A DNA stretch of 11,652 nt from CF-96 sp036269455 (GTDB lineage Bacteria > Chloroflexota > Dormibacteria > Aeolococcales > Aeolococcaceae), in assembly GCA_036269455.1 (NCBI GenBank), contig DATARS010000027.1, positions 1 to 11,652 of the forward strand, in the 5' to 3' direction. This document shows positions 5,360 through 11,652 of the stretch, one piece after another. Under the pieces are notes generated by a model. It did no database searches. It was not told the origin of the DNA and was given only the letters and a program-made list of their open reading frames with translations. A program made the translations under genes and the position numbers. Each line of letters begins with the position of its first letter. The stretch's first letter is position 1.

Positions 5360-6625
5360 TTGCTCGAGACCCCGCTGAAGCCCGCGCTGCGCGCCGCCGA
5401 CCCCGAGGTGGCCGATCTCCTCGAGGCCGAGCTGGTCCGCCAGGAGGAGACCCTCGAGCTCATCCCCTCGGAGAACCTCGCGCCTCCCTCGGTGCTGGAG
5501 GCGGTCGGCTCCTGGCTCACCAACAAGTACGCCGAGGGACTGCCCGGGAAGCGCTACTACGGCGGCTGCCAGGTCGTCGACCAGATCGAGAACCTCGCCC
5601 GCGACCGTGCCAAGGCGCTCTTCGGCGCCGAGCACGCCAACGTCCAGCCGCACTGCGGGTCGAGCGCCAACATGGCGGTGTACGCGGCCGCCCTCCAGCC
5701 CGGCGACACGGTGCTGGGGATGGCCCTCGACCAGGGTGGCCACCTCACCCATGGCTCCCCGGCGAACTTCTCGGGGAAGCTGTACCGGTTCGAGGGCTAC
5801 ACCGTGTCGGAGAGCACCGGCCGGCTCGACTATGACGAGGTCCGTGCCCGCGCGGTCGAGGTGGGGCCGAAGATGATCGTCGCCGGCTACAGTGCCTATC
5901 CGCGGGTGCTCGACTTCGCCGCCTTCGCCGACATCGCCGCCGACGTGGGTGCGCTGCTCCTCGTCGACATGGCCCACTTCGCCGGCCTGGTCGCCGCCGG
6001 GGTGCACCCCAGCCCGGTGCCCCACTCCGACTTCGTCACCCTGACCACCCACAAGACGATGCGCGGTCCCTGGGGAGGGATGATCCTCTGCCGCGCGGCC
6101 CACGCCGAGGCCGTCGACAAGGCGGTCTTCCCCGGGGTCCAGGGCGGCCCGCTCAACCACGCGATCGCCGGCAAGGCGGTGATGCTCCGGCTCGCCGGCG
6201 AGCCCGCCTTCCGCGAGTACGCCGCCGAGGTCGTCGCCAACGCGAGAGCGCTCGCCGCCGGGATGACCGAGCGGGGGCTCACCCTGGTCACCGGCGGCAC
6301 CGACAACCACCTCATGCTCCTCGACCTGCGCCCGACCGGGCTCAAGGGCCGGGCGGTGCAGTCGGCCTTCGACGAGGTGGGGATCACCGTCAACGCCAAC
6401 ACCTTCCCCTTCCACGGGGGCAGCCCCTTCAACCCCAACGGCATCCGCCTGGGCACCCCCGCGGTGACCTCCCGGGGGATGCGCGAGGCCGAGATGGACG
6501 AGATCGCCGACCTGGTCGCCACCATGCTCGGGGGCTTCGACGACGCCTCGGTGCGCGAGGGGGTGCGCGAGCGCAGCCTCGCGCTCTGCCGGCGCTTCCC
6601 GCTCGGCTACCGGTCGGCGCCGTGA
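5360..6625 (+). CDS. glyA: Serine hydroxymethyltransferase
   Basis: GlyA is a PLP enzyme that converts serine and tetrahydrofolate to glycine and 5,10-methylenetetrahydrofolate, the main source of one-carbon units. From the TTG at 5360 the protein has 421 residues, the usual length. It shows ELIPSENL near the N-terminus, LTNKYAEGLPGKRYYGG, GSSANMAVY, VDMAHFAGLVAAG and the PLP-lysine segment TTHKTMRG with K232 (E. coli K229). The residue six positions on is W238 where the family has Arg in GPRGG (E. coli R235); the codon is TGG, one base from CGG. A substrate-binding Arg is preserved in GIRLGTPA. The frame is open upstream to 5186, overlapping tsaC, but the family N-terminus begins near 5360. 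The gene is 58 bases after tsaC and 13 before the wecA-like gene. glyA also sits next to tsaC in Streptomyces. Confidence 0.95.
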   Translation: MLETPLKPALRAADPEVADLLEAELVRQEETLELIPSENLAPPSVLEAVGSWLTNKYAEGLPGKRYYGGCQVVDQIENLARDRAKALFGAEHANVQPHCGSSANMAVYAAALQPGDTVLGMALDQGGHLTHGSPANFSGKLYRFEGYTVSESTGRLDYDEVRARAVEVGPKMIVAGYSAYPRVLDFAAFADIAADVGALLLVDMAHFAGLVAAGVHPSPVPHSDFVTLTTHKTMRGPWGGMILCRAAHAEAVDKAVFPGVQGGPLNHAIAGKAVMLRLAGEPAFREYAAEVVANARALAAGMTERGLTLVTGGTDNHLMLLDLRPTGLKGRAVQSAFDEVGITVNANTFPFHGGSPFNPNGIRLGTPAVTSRGMREAEMDEIADLVATMLGGFDDASVREGVRERSLALCRRFPLGYRSAP

Positions 6626-6638
6626 GTCGCGTCCCGCG

Positions 6639-7787
6639 GTGATCGCCGACCTGCAGGGCCTGCCCTGGTACCCGGCGCTCCCGCCCTTCCTCCTGGCCTC
6701 GGCGGCGACCTGCGCGGTGGTGCCGCCGAGCATGTGGCTGGCGCGGCGGCTCGGCGCCGTCGACCGGCCCGACGACGAGCGGCGCATCCACGACCGGCCC
6801 ACCCCGCGGCTCGGCGGCATCGCCATGTTCGCCGGCTTCGCCCTCGCGCTCGCAGTCTTCGGCAACGGGGTCGAGTATCGCTGGCAGGTGGTGGCGGTGA
6901 CCGCGGCGATCACCCTCGCCATGACGGTGGACGACGTGCTCCGCCTGCCCGCATGGACGAAGCTGCTCATCGAGATGGGCGCCGGCATCCTCGTCGCCCT
7001 GGTCGGCATCAGCATCGACTTCGTCGGCTTTCACAGCCACCCGACGAGCATCCTCGACCTCGGCCTGCTCGCCGCCCCGGTCACGGTGGTCTGGCTGGTG
7101 GGGATGCAGGTGTCGATCAACCTGCTCGACGGCGTCGACGGGGTCGCCGGCGGCGTCGTCGCCATCGTCTCCGGCGTGCTCCTGCTCGCCGCGATCAACC
7201 GCCTCGGCCCCACCGAGGGGATCCAGAACGGCGTCATCGTGATGAGCGGCGCGCTGATGGGCTGCTGCTTCGGCTTCCTGTTCTGGAACATGGCCCCGGC
7301 GCGGGTCTTCATGGGCGACTCCGGGAGCCATTTCCTCGGCGTCGCGGTGGGGACGATCACCGTTCTCGGAACCGCGAAGGTCGCGGTCGCCCTGACCATC
7401 CTGGTGCCGCTGGTGAGCCTGGGGCTGCCGATCGGCGACACCGCCTTCGCCATCGTGCGCCGGCGGCGCGCGGGCACCGGCATCGCCGCGCCCGACGCCG
7501 GGCACCTCCACCACCGGCTGCTCGCGCTCGGGCTCAGCCCGCGCGAGACCGCGCTCGCCTTCTACCTCGCCACCACCATCCTCGGCTGCCTCGCGCTGGG
7601 CATCTTCGGCCACCGCAAGGTGCTGGCCATCGCCGGGGTCCTGCTCGTGGTGGCGCTCTTCGCGCTGCTCTGGCGCAGCCACCGCCGCATGCCCGACGGC
7701 GAGCGCCGCCCGGTGCACCGCTGGCTGCTGCTCCAGGGCCGCGCCGCCGTGCCGACCCGCACCCGCCACGGCGGCGAGGCCGACTGA
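6639..7787 (+). CDS. WecA/TagO-type polyprenyl-phosphate N-acetylaminosugar-1-phosphate transferase
   Basis: This is an integral membrane enzyme of the MraY/WecA superfamily. It moves a sugar-1-phosphate (in WecA and TagO, GlcNAc-1-P from UDP-GlcNAc) onto undecaprenyl phosphate, the first step of wall or surface polysaccharide synthesis. The 382-residue product has about ten hydrophobic segments. Its motifs are IHDRPTPRLGG at 50-60, the Mg-binding D98-D99, NLLDGVDGVAGG at 161-172, FMGDSGS at 224-230 and HLHHRL at 289-294; the last favours WecA/TagO over MraY. The GTG start lacks a clear ribosome-binding site and lies 13 bases after glyA. Its stop overlaps the AtpZ-like gene. Mycobacterium and Streptomyces keep a homologue (rfe) at this spot before the ATP synthase genes. 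The sugar cannot be read from sequence. Confidence 0.93.
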   Translation: MIADLQGLPWYPALPPFLLASAATCAVVPPSMWLARRLGAVDRPDDERRIHDRPTPRLGGIAMFAGFALALAVFGNGVEYRWQVVAVTAAITLAMTVDDVLRLPAWTKLLIEMGAGILVALVGISIDFVGFHSHPTSILDLGLLAAPVTVVWLVGMQVSINLLDGVDGVAGGVVAIVSGVLLLAAINRLGPTEGIQNGVIVMSGALMGCCFGFLFWNMAPARVFMGDSGSHFLGVAVGTITVLGTAKVAVALTILVPLVSLGLPIGDTAFAIVRRRRAGTGIAAPDAGHLHHRLLALGLSPRETALAFYLATTILGCLALGIFGHRKVLAIAGVLLVVALFALLWRSHRRMPDGERRPVHRWLLLQGRAAVPTRTRHGGEAD

Positions 7788-7984
7788 AGAAGCCCGCGCC
7801 CTCGGTGGTCGAGCTCGCCGGCATGGGGATCTACCTCAGTCTGGCCGTTGTCATCCCACTTCTCGTTGGGTTGCGCATCGACGACGCGCACCACAGCACC
7901 CCCGTCGGGTTCGGGCTCGGGCTCCTTATTGGTATCCTCGCGGGGTTTTCCGGCCTCTACCTGAGGTTCAGACGCTACCTGTGA
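7784..7984 (+). CDS. AtpZ/AtpI-like small membrane protein of the ATP synthase operon
   Basis: This 66-residue protein has two hydrophobic helices (about 14-31 and 40-58) separated by a short loop containing GLRIDD, and it ends in basic residues. The pattern, with LAGMG before helix 1 and G-x-x-[ILV]-D after it, fits the AtpZ family (PF09527) found at the head of many atp operons and linked to Mg or Ca handling or Fo assembly. The start is uncertain. CTG 7784 forms a CTGA overlap with the upstream stop, has GGCGAGG four bases upstream and keeps the basic KK residues before helix 1. GTG 7805 (59 residues) has no good ribosome-binding site, and ATG 7823 would cut into the conserved LAGMG. I prefer CTG. 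The gene is too short for confident homology by eye, but context supports it. Confidence 0.72.
   Translation: MKKPAPSVVELAGMGIYLSLAVVIPLLVGLRIDDAHHSTPVGFGLGLLIGILAGFSGLYLRFRRYL
7930..7939 (+). promoter_or_regulatory. Candidate internal promoter inside the AtpZ-like gene
   Basis: TGGTATCCTC here is identical to the ten bases of the candidate rpmE promoter at 1510-1519 and fits an extended -10 (TGn-TATCCT). It lies in a locally AT-richer patch (CTTATTGGTATCCT), and transcription would start near 7945, about 40 bases before atpI. A TTCGGG 17 bases upstream is a poor -35. It could supply extra transcripts of atpI onward. The match may also be coincidence, since the bases are coding. Confidence 0.28.
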
Positions 7985-8343
7985 TGGGGCGAAGCGCGGC
8001 ATTGGAGACCACGCGCGTGGTGCGCGCAGCCGGCCTGGCGTGCGCGGTCGCGGCGGCCGTCTGTGTCGTCGCCGGTGTGGCATTGCGCCAGCCGGCCGGC
8101 GGCGCGGTGATCGGCCTCGGCCTGCTCCTCGGCGCTGTCAACCCGCTGGTGGTGCAGCTCCTGCTGCGGATGGGGTTCAACCCCGGCGCCACCGCCATGT
8201 CGCGTCTGGGAGTGTTCACCGCCGTCGTGCTCATCGCCGGCTTCGCCGTGGGCATCAGTCGCGCCTGGCTGCTCGTCCTCGGTGTGGCCGCCGCGCAGCT
8301 GGTCACCGCCGTCGCCGCCGCCGTGGAGATGACACGCCGATGA
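7984..8343 (+). CDS. atpI: ATP synthase subunit I family protein
   Basis: AtpI-type proteins assist assembly of the c-ring of ATP synthase and are encoded ahead of atpB. The 119-residue product has four hydrophobic helices (about 14-32, 34-58, 72-90 and 92-113) and a basic segment with SRLGVF between helices 2 and 3, as in the subunit I family (PF03899). The ATG at 7984 shares one base with the upstream stop (TGATG); GTG at 7981 (GTGA overlap) would add one residue. Neither has a strong ribosome-binding site, so translation is probably coupled to the upstream gene. The stop overlaps atpB by ATGA. Mycobacterium has a similar small gene (Rv1303) at this place. Family-level assignment rests on topology and context more than on motifs. 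Confidence 0.8.
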   Translation: MGRSAALETTRVVRAAGLACAVAAAVCVVAGVALRQPAGGAVIGLGLLLGAVNPLVVQLLLRMGFNPGATAMSRLGVFTAVVLIAGFAVGISRAWLLVLGVAAAQLVTAVAAAVEMTRR

Positions 8344-9158
8344 ACCTGCTCGCCGCCGAGGAGGCGCCCAGTGGTCACGAGGCCATCAATCTCTGCGGTT
8401 CCACGCTCTGCCAGATCAACTACCAGACGCTGATCTCGAGCCTGATCGCGATCGTCATCACCATCGTGGTGGGGCTGCTGGTGGCGAGGCAGCTGCGCAA
8501 GGACCGCCCGGGCAAGCTGCAGCTCTTCTTCGAGCTCTTCCTCCAGTACGTGCGCGGCCTGGTCGGCGACACCGTGAGCACCGAGGGCACTGCGTTCATC
8601 GTCCCCCTCGCCGCCACCGTCGGCTTCTACATCCTGGTGGCCAACTGGCTCGACTTCCTGCCGCTGCAGTCGCCCATCGAGCCGGCCAACTCCGACCTCA
8701 ACCAGACCCTTGCGATGGCGTTGGTGGTGGTGCTGACCGCCCAGGTGTACAGCCTGCGCGTGCTCGGCCTCAAGGGCTACCTGAACCGCTTCACCAAGCC
8801 GCACGACTCGACCTGGTGGATCCGGGGGCCGTTCATCATCCTCAACATCATCGAGGAGCTGGTGAAGCCGGTCACGCTCTCGCTCCGGCTCTTCGGCAAC
8901 ATCTTCGCGGGCGTGGTCATGGTCTTCCTGCTCGGCCAGCTCTTCGGCGCCGGCTCGAACGCCATCAGTCACGCACTCTTCGGTGTCTTCGGCGTCGCTT
9001 TGCTGATCGTCTGGAAGTTCTTCGACGTCTTCTTCGTCGGGACCATCCAGGCGTTCATCTTCATGCTGCTGACCATCATCTATTTCGGGCAGGCCCGGGA
9101 GGGGCTCGAGGAGGAGCACCACCAGGGCTCCGCCCACTCGCAACCCACCGCCGCCTGA
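8340..9158 (+). CDS. atpB: F1Fo ATP synthase subunit a
   Basis: Subunit a forms the half-channels that carry protons to and from the rotating c-ring. The 272-residue protein has five to six membrane helices. It carries the essential arginine, R183, in LSLRLFGN (E. coli R210), and Q237 in the last helix (IQAFIFMLLTIIYFG; E. coli Q252). The ATG overlaps the atpI stop (ATGA); GGAG lies 11 bases upstream. Two features are unlike common homologues: a CGSTLC pair (C19, C24) in the N-terminal segment before helix 1, and a polar tail of about 20 residues rich in Glu and His after the last helix. The order atpB-E-F-H-A follows the standard operon. Assignment is certain. Confidence 0.98.
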   Translation: MNLLAAEEAPSGHEAINLCGSTLCQINYQTLISSLIAIVITIVVGLLVARQLRKDRPGKLQLFFELFLQYVRGLVGDTVSTEGTAFIVPLAATVGFYILVANWLDFLPLQSPIEPANSDLNQTLAMALVVVLTAQVYSLRVLGLKGYLNRFTKPHDSTWWIRGPFIILNIIEELVKPVTLSLRLFGNIFAGVVMVFLLGQLFGAGSNAISHALFGVFGVALLIVWKFFDVFFVGTIQAFIFMLLTIIYFGQAREGLEEEHHQGSAHSQPTAA

Positions 9159-9165
9159 GCTTTCT

Positions 9166-9171
9166 GAGGAG
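9166..9171 (+). promoter_or_regulatory. Strong ribosome-binding site of atpE
   Basis: GAGGAG lies 6 bases before the atpE ATG and is among the best ribosome-binding sites in this window. This fits the need for many c subunits per enzyme complex compared with one a subunit. Confidence 0.75.
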
Positions 9172-9177
9172 CGATCA

Positions 9178-9453
9178 ATGGCCGACCCCAACAACATCAA
9201 CCACGCAGTCGCCGTCGCCGGTGCCCTCGTCGGCTCCGGACTGGCGCTGGGCGGGGGTGCCGTCGGTGCCGCCATCGGCGACGGTCTCGCCGGCAACGCG
9301 ACCATCCAGGGCATGGCGCGCCAGCCCGAGGCACGCGGCCAGCTGCAGGTGACGATGTTCCTGATCATCGGCCTCTGCGAGGCGATGTACTTCATCAACC
9401 TCGCGCTCGCCTTCTACTTCATCACCTCCATCGCCGAGAAGTTCGCGTCGTAG
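9178..9453 (+). CDS. atpE: F1Fo ATP synthase subunit c
   Basis: Subunit c is the hairpin protein whose ring rotates as protons bind and leave. The 91-residue product has a glycine-rich first helix (about 10-38, with GSGLALGGGAVGAAIG), the polar loop ARQPE at 47-51 and a second helix carrying the ion-binding glutamate E68. The residue after E68 is Ala and not Ser or Thr, and no Gln is seen at the matching position in helix 1, so a proton rather than sodium ring is likely. Cys67 precedes the key Glu. Start and length are unambiguous, with a strong ribosome-binding site. It lies 19 bases after atpB and 8 before atpF. Confidence 0.97.
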   Translation: MADPNNINHAVAVAGALVGSGLALGGGAVGAAIGDGLAGNATIQGMARQPEARGQLQVTMFLIIGLCEAMYFINLALAFYFITSIAEKFAS

Positions 9454-9461
9454 GGCCGCCG

Positions 9462-9983
9462 GTGCTCCCTGTCACCCCGCTCGCAGAGACTGCGGGGCTG
9501 CTCGCCCCGAACGGCACCCTGGTGGCCGAGGTGATCGCCTTTCTGATCATGGTCGGCATCCTCGCCAAGTACGCCTATCCGCCGATCATTCGTGCCGCCG
9601 AGGAGCGGCAGAAGCAGATCGAGGAGGGCGTCAAGGCCGCGCAGGAGGCCGAGCGGCGCCTCAAGGAGGTGCAGAAGGAGGTGGAGCAGACCCTCGCCGA
9701 GGCGCGTGGCCAGGCGCGGGAGTTCATCAACCGCGCCCACCAGGAGGCCTCGGCCGAGGCCGAGGAGCTCCGCAACAAGGGCCGCCGCGACGCCGAGGCG
9801 CAGGTCGACAAGGCGCGCGGCGACATCCAGGCGGAGCGTGACCGGGCCCTGCAGGAGCTGCGCGCCCAGGTCAGCGCGCTGGTCGTCGACGCCGCCGGGA
9901 AGGTGCTCGGCGCGGCCATCGACGAGAAGAGTCACGCACGTCTCATCGAGGAGTCGCTGCGCCAGGTCACCCCGGGAGGCTAG
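9462..9983 (+). CDS. atpF: F1Fo ATP synthase subunit b
   Basis: Subunit b is the peripheral stalk that holds F1 against the membrane sector. The 173-residue product has one N-terminal membrane helix (about 18-40, ending KYAYPPI) followed by a long charged helix rich in Glu, Arg, Gln and Ala (about 45-150) suited to a dimeric coiled coil. The GTG start has AGGG six bases upstream. There is a single b gene, with no b-prime copy, and b is not fused to delta as it is in mycobacteria. atpH begins 6 bases after its stop. Sequence identity in b subunits is low, so the call rests on topology and position. Confidence 0.95.
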   Translation: MLPVTPLAETAGLLAPNGTLVAEVIAFLIMVGILAKYAYPPIIRAAEERQKQIEEGVKAAQEAERRLKEVQKEVEQTLAEARGQAREFINRAHQEASAEAEELRNKGRRDAEAQVDKARGDIQAERDRALQELRAQVSALVVDAAGKVLGAAIDEKSHARLIEESLRQVTPGG

Positions 9984-9989
9984 GCGACC

Positions 9990-10520
9990 ATGGCGGCATC
10001 CGACGTCCTGGCGCGGCGCTACGCGGAGGCATACTTCGACCTCGCCCGCCAGGCGGGGAGGATCGACGAGATGGGCGACGACCTCGGCCGCGCCGTCGAC
10101 ATGCTCCAGCAGCCCGCGGTCGCCGAGGCGATGCGCAATCCCCGGGTGCCGCTGCACGAGCGTGTCAAGCTGATCACCGACCTCACCGACGGTCTCGGCC
10201 AGCCCACCCGCAACCTGCTCCGGCTTCTCCTCGAGCGCGGCCGGATCGGGATCCTCGGCGCGGTGCTCGACCGCTACCGCCTCCTCGCCGACGAGGCGAC
10301 CGGGGTGACCCGGGTGCAGGTGACGTCGGCGGTGCCGCTCGACCAGAGGCTCGAGCAGACGATCCGGGACACGCTCGGGCAGAAGCTCGGCGGCCGCATC
10401 CACACCAGCGTCCGGCAGGACCCCTCGATCATCGGGGGACTCATCATCAGAATCGGCGACCGCGTCATCGACGGCAGCCTGCGCACCCGTTTGCAGCAGC
10501 TGCGGGCCGCGCTCGCCTGA
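9990..10520 (+). CDS. atpH: F1Fo ATP synthase subunit delta
   Basis: Delta caps the F1 head and links it to the b stalk. The 176-residue product has the usual length and opens with a family-typical LARRYAEAYFDLA. The C-terminal part contains DPSIIGGLIIRIGDRVIDGS, the conserved signature of delta (IGG-x5-GD-x-x-D-x-S). TAGG lies five bases before the ATG, with GGGAGG a little further upstream. It is a separate gene between atpF and atpA. The 56-base gap to atpA is the largest in the atp block and holds no obvious terminator. Confidence 0.96.
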   Translation: MAASDVLARRYAEAYFDLARQAGRIDEMGDDLGRAVDMLQQPAVAEAMRNPRVPLHERVKLITDLTDGLGQPTRNLLRLLLERGRIGILGAVLDRYRLLADEATGVTRVQVTSAVPLDQRLEQTIRDTLGQKLGGRIHTSVRQDPSIIGGLIIRIGDRVIDGSLRTRLQQLRAALA

Positions 10521-10576
10521 ACCACCCTCCGCGGCGGCGCAGGCACCCGCACCAGTAAGGACGAGAGCGACAACCA

Positions 10577-11652
<1,076 letters not shown>

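Noticed and set aside
5216..7015. A 599-residue open frame antisense to glyA and the start of the wecA-like gene
   Set aside because: Long antisense frames arise readily where nearly all third codon positions are G or C. Its translation is low-complexity (His, Gly, Glu, Arg, Val rich) with no family motif, while the plus strand encodes unmistakable GlyA and WecA motifs.
10521..10576. Gap between atpH and atpA examined for a terminator, promoter or small gene
   Set aside because: Only ribosome-binding-like purine runs are visible; no stable hairpin with a T run and no promoter pattern.

Overview
The window is a very GC-rich stretch of bacterial chromosome. It holds a densely packed block of plus-strand housekeeping genes, with one partial gene leaving the left edge on the minus strand. 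Most wobble positions are G or C, genes often overlap by 1 to 4 bases, and GTG, TTG and possibly CTG serve as start codons. The gene order rpmE - prfA - prmC - tsaC - (glyA) - wecA-like - atp genes is the one known from Actinobacteria such as Mycobacterium and Streptomyces, and in looser form from Bacillus. The DUF1385 gene between rpmE and prfA is a Firmicutes/Chloroflexi-like trait. The radical SAM protein belongs to a family I associate with Chloroflexota and relatives. I infer a high-GC member of the Chloroflexota/Dormibacterota side of the Gram-positive lineages, but 16S rRNA or a marker-gene tree would be needed to decide.

Layout. Positions 1-163 (minus) hold the start of a protein with a signal peptide or membrane anchor, cut by the window edge. 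Across a 75-base divergent spacer, 239-1483 encodes a radical SAM enzyme of unknown substrate. A 91-base gap carries the likely rpmE promoter and leader. Then follow the translation genes: rpmE (bL31), a DUF1385 membrane protein, prfA (RF1), prmC (the methyltransferase for the RF1 GGQ glutamine) and tsaC (first step of tRNA t6A37 synthesis). Next come glyA (serine hydroxymethyltransferase) and a WecA/TagO-type polyprenyl-phosphate sugar-phosphate transferase. The F1Fo ATP synthase genes follow: an AtpZ-like small protein, atpI, atpB (a), atpE (c), atpF (b), atpH (delta) and atpA (alpha), the last cut by the right edge.

How the genes fit together. RF1 and its modifying enzyme PrmC are adjacent, so substrate and modifier are made together. 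TsaC supports decoding of ANN codons. GlyA supplies glycine and one-carbon units. The WecA-like enzyme starts a cell-envelope glycan on a polyprenyl carrier. The ATP synthase genes run in the standard order. NTGA-type stop/start overlaps (prmC/tsaC, wecA-like/atpZ, atpZ/atpI, atpI/atpB) suggest translational coupling.

I see no mobile element, CRISPR array, tRNA, rRNA, toxin-antitoxin pair or defence system. The points most worth checking are the uncharacterised radical SAM enzyme with extra conserved-looking cysteines, a Trp in place of the usual Arg just after the PLP lysine of GlyA, a likely CTG start for the AtpZ-like gene, and a shared TGGTATCCTC promoter-like element upstream of rpmE and inside atpZ.
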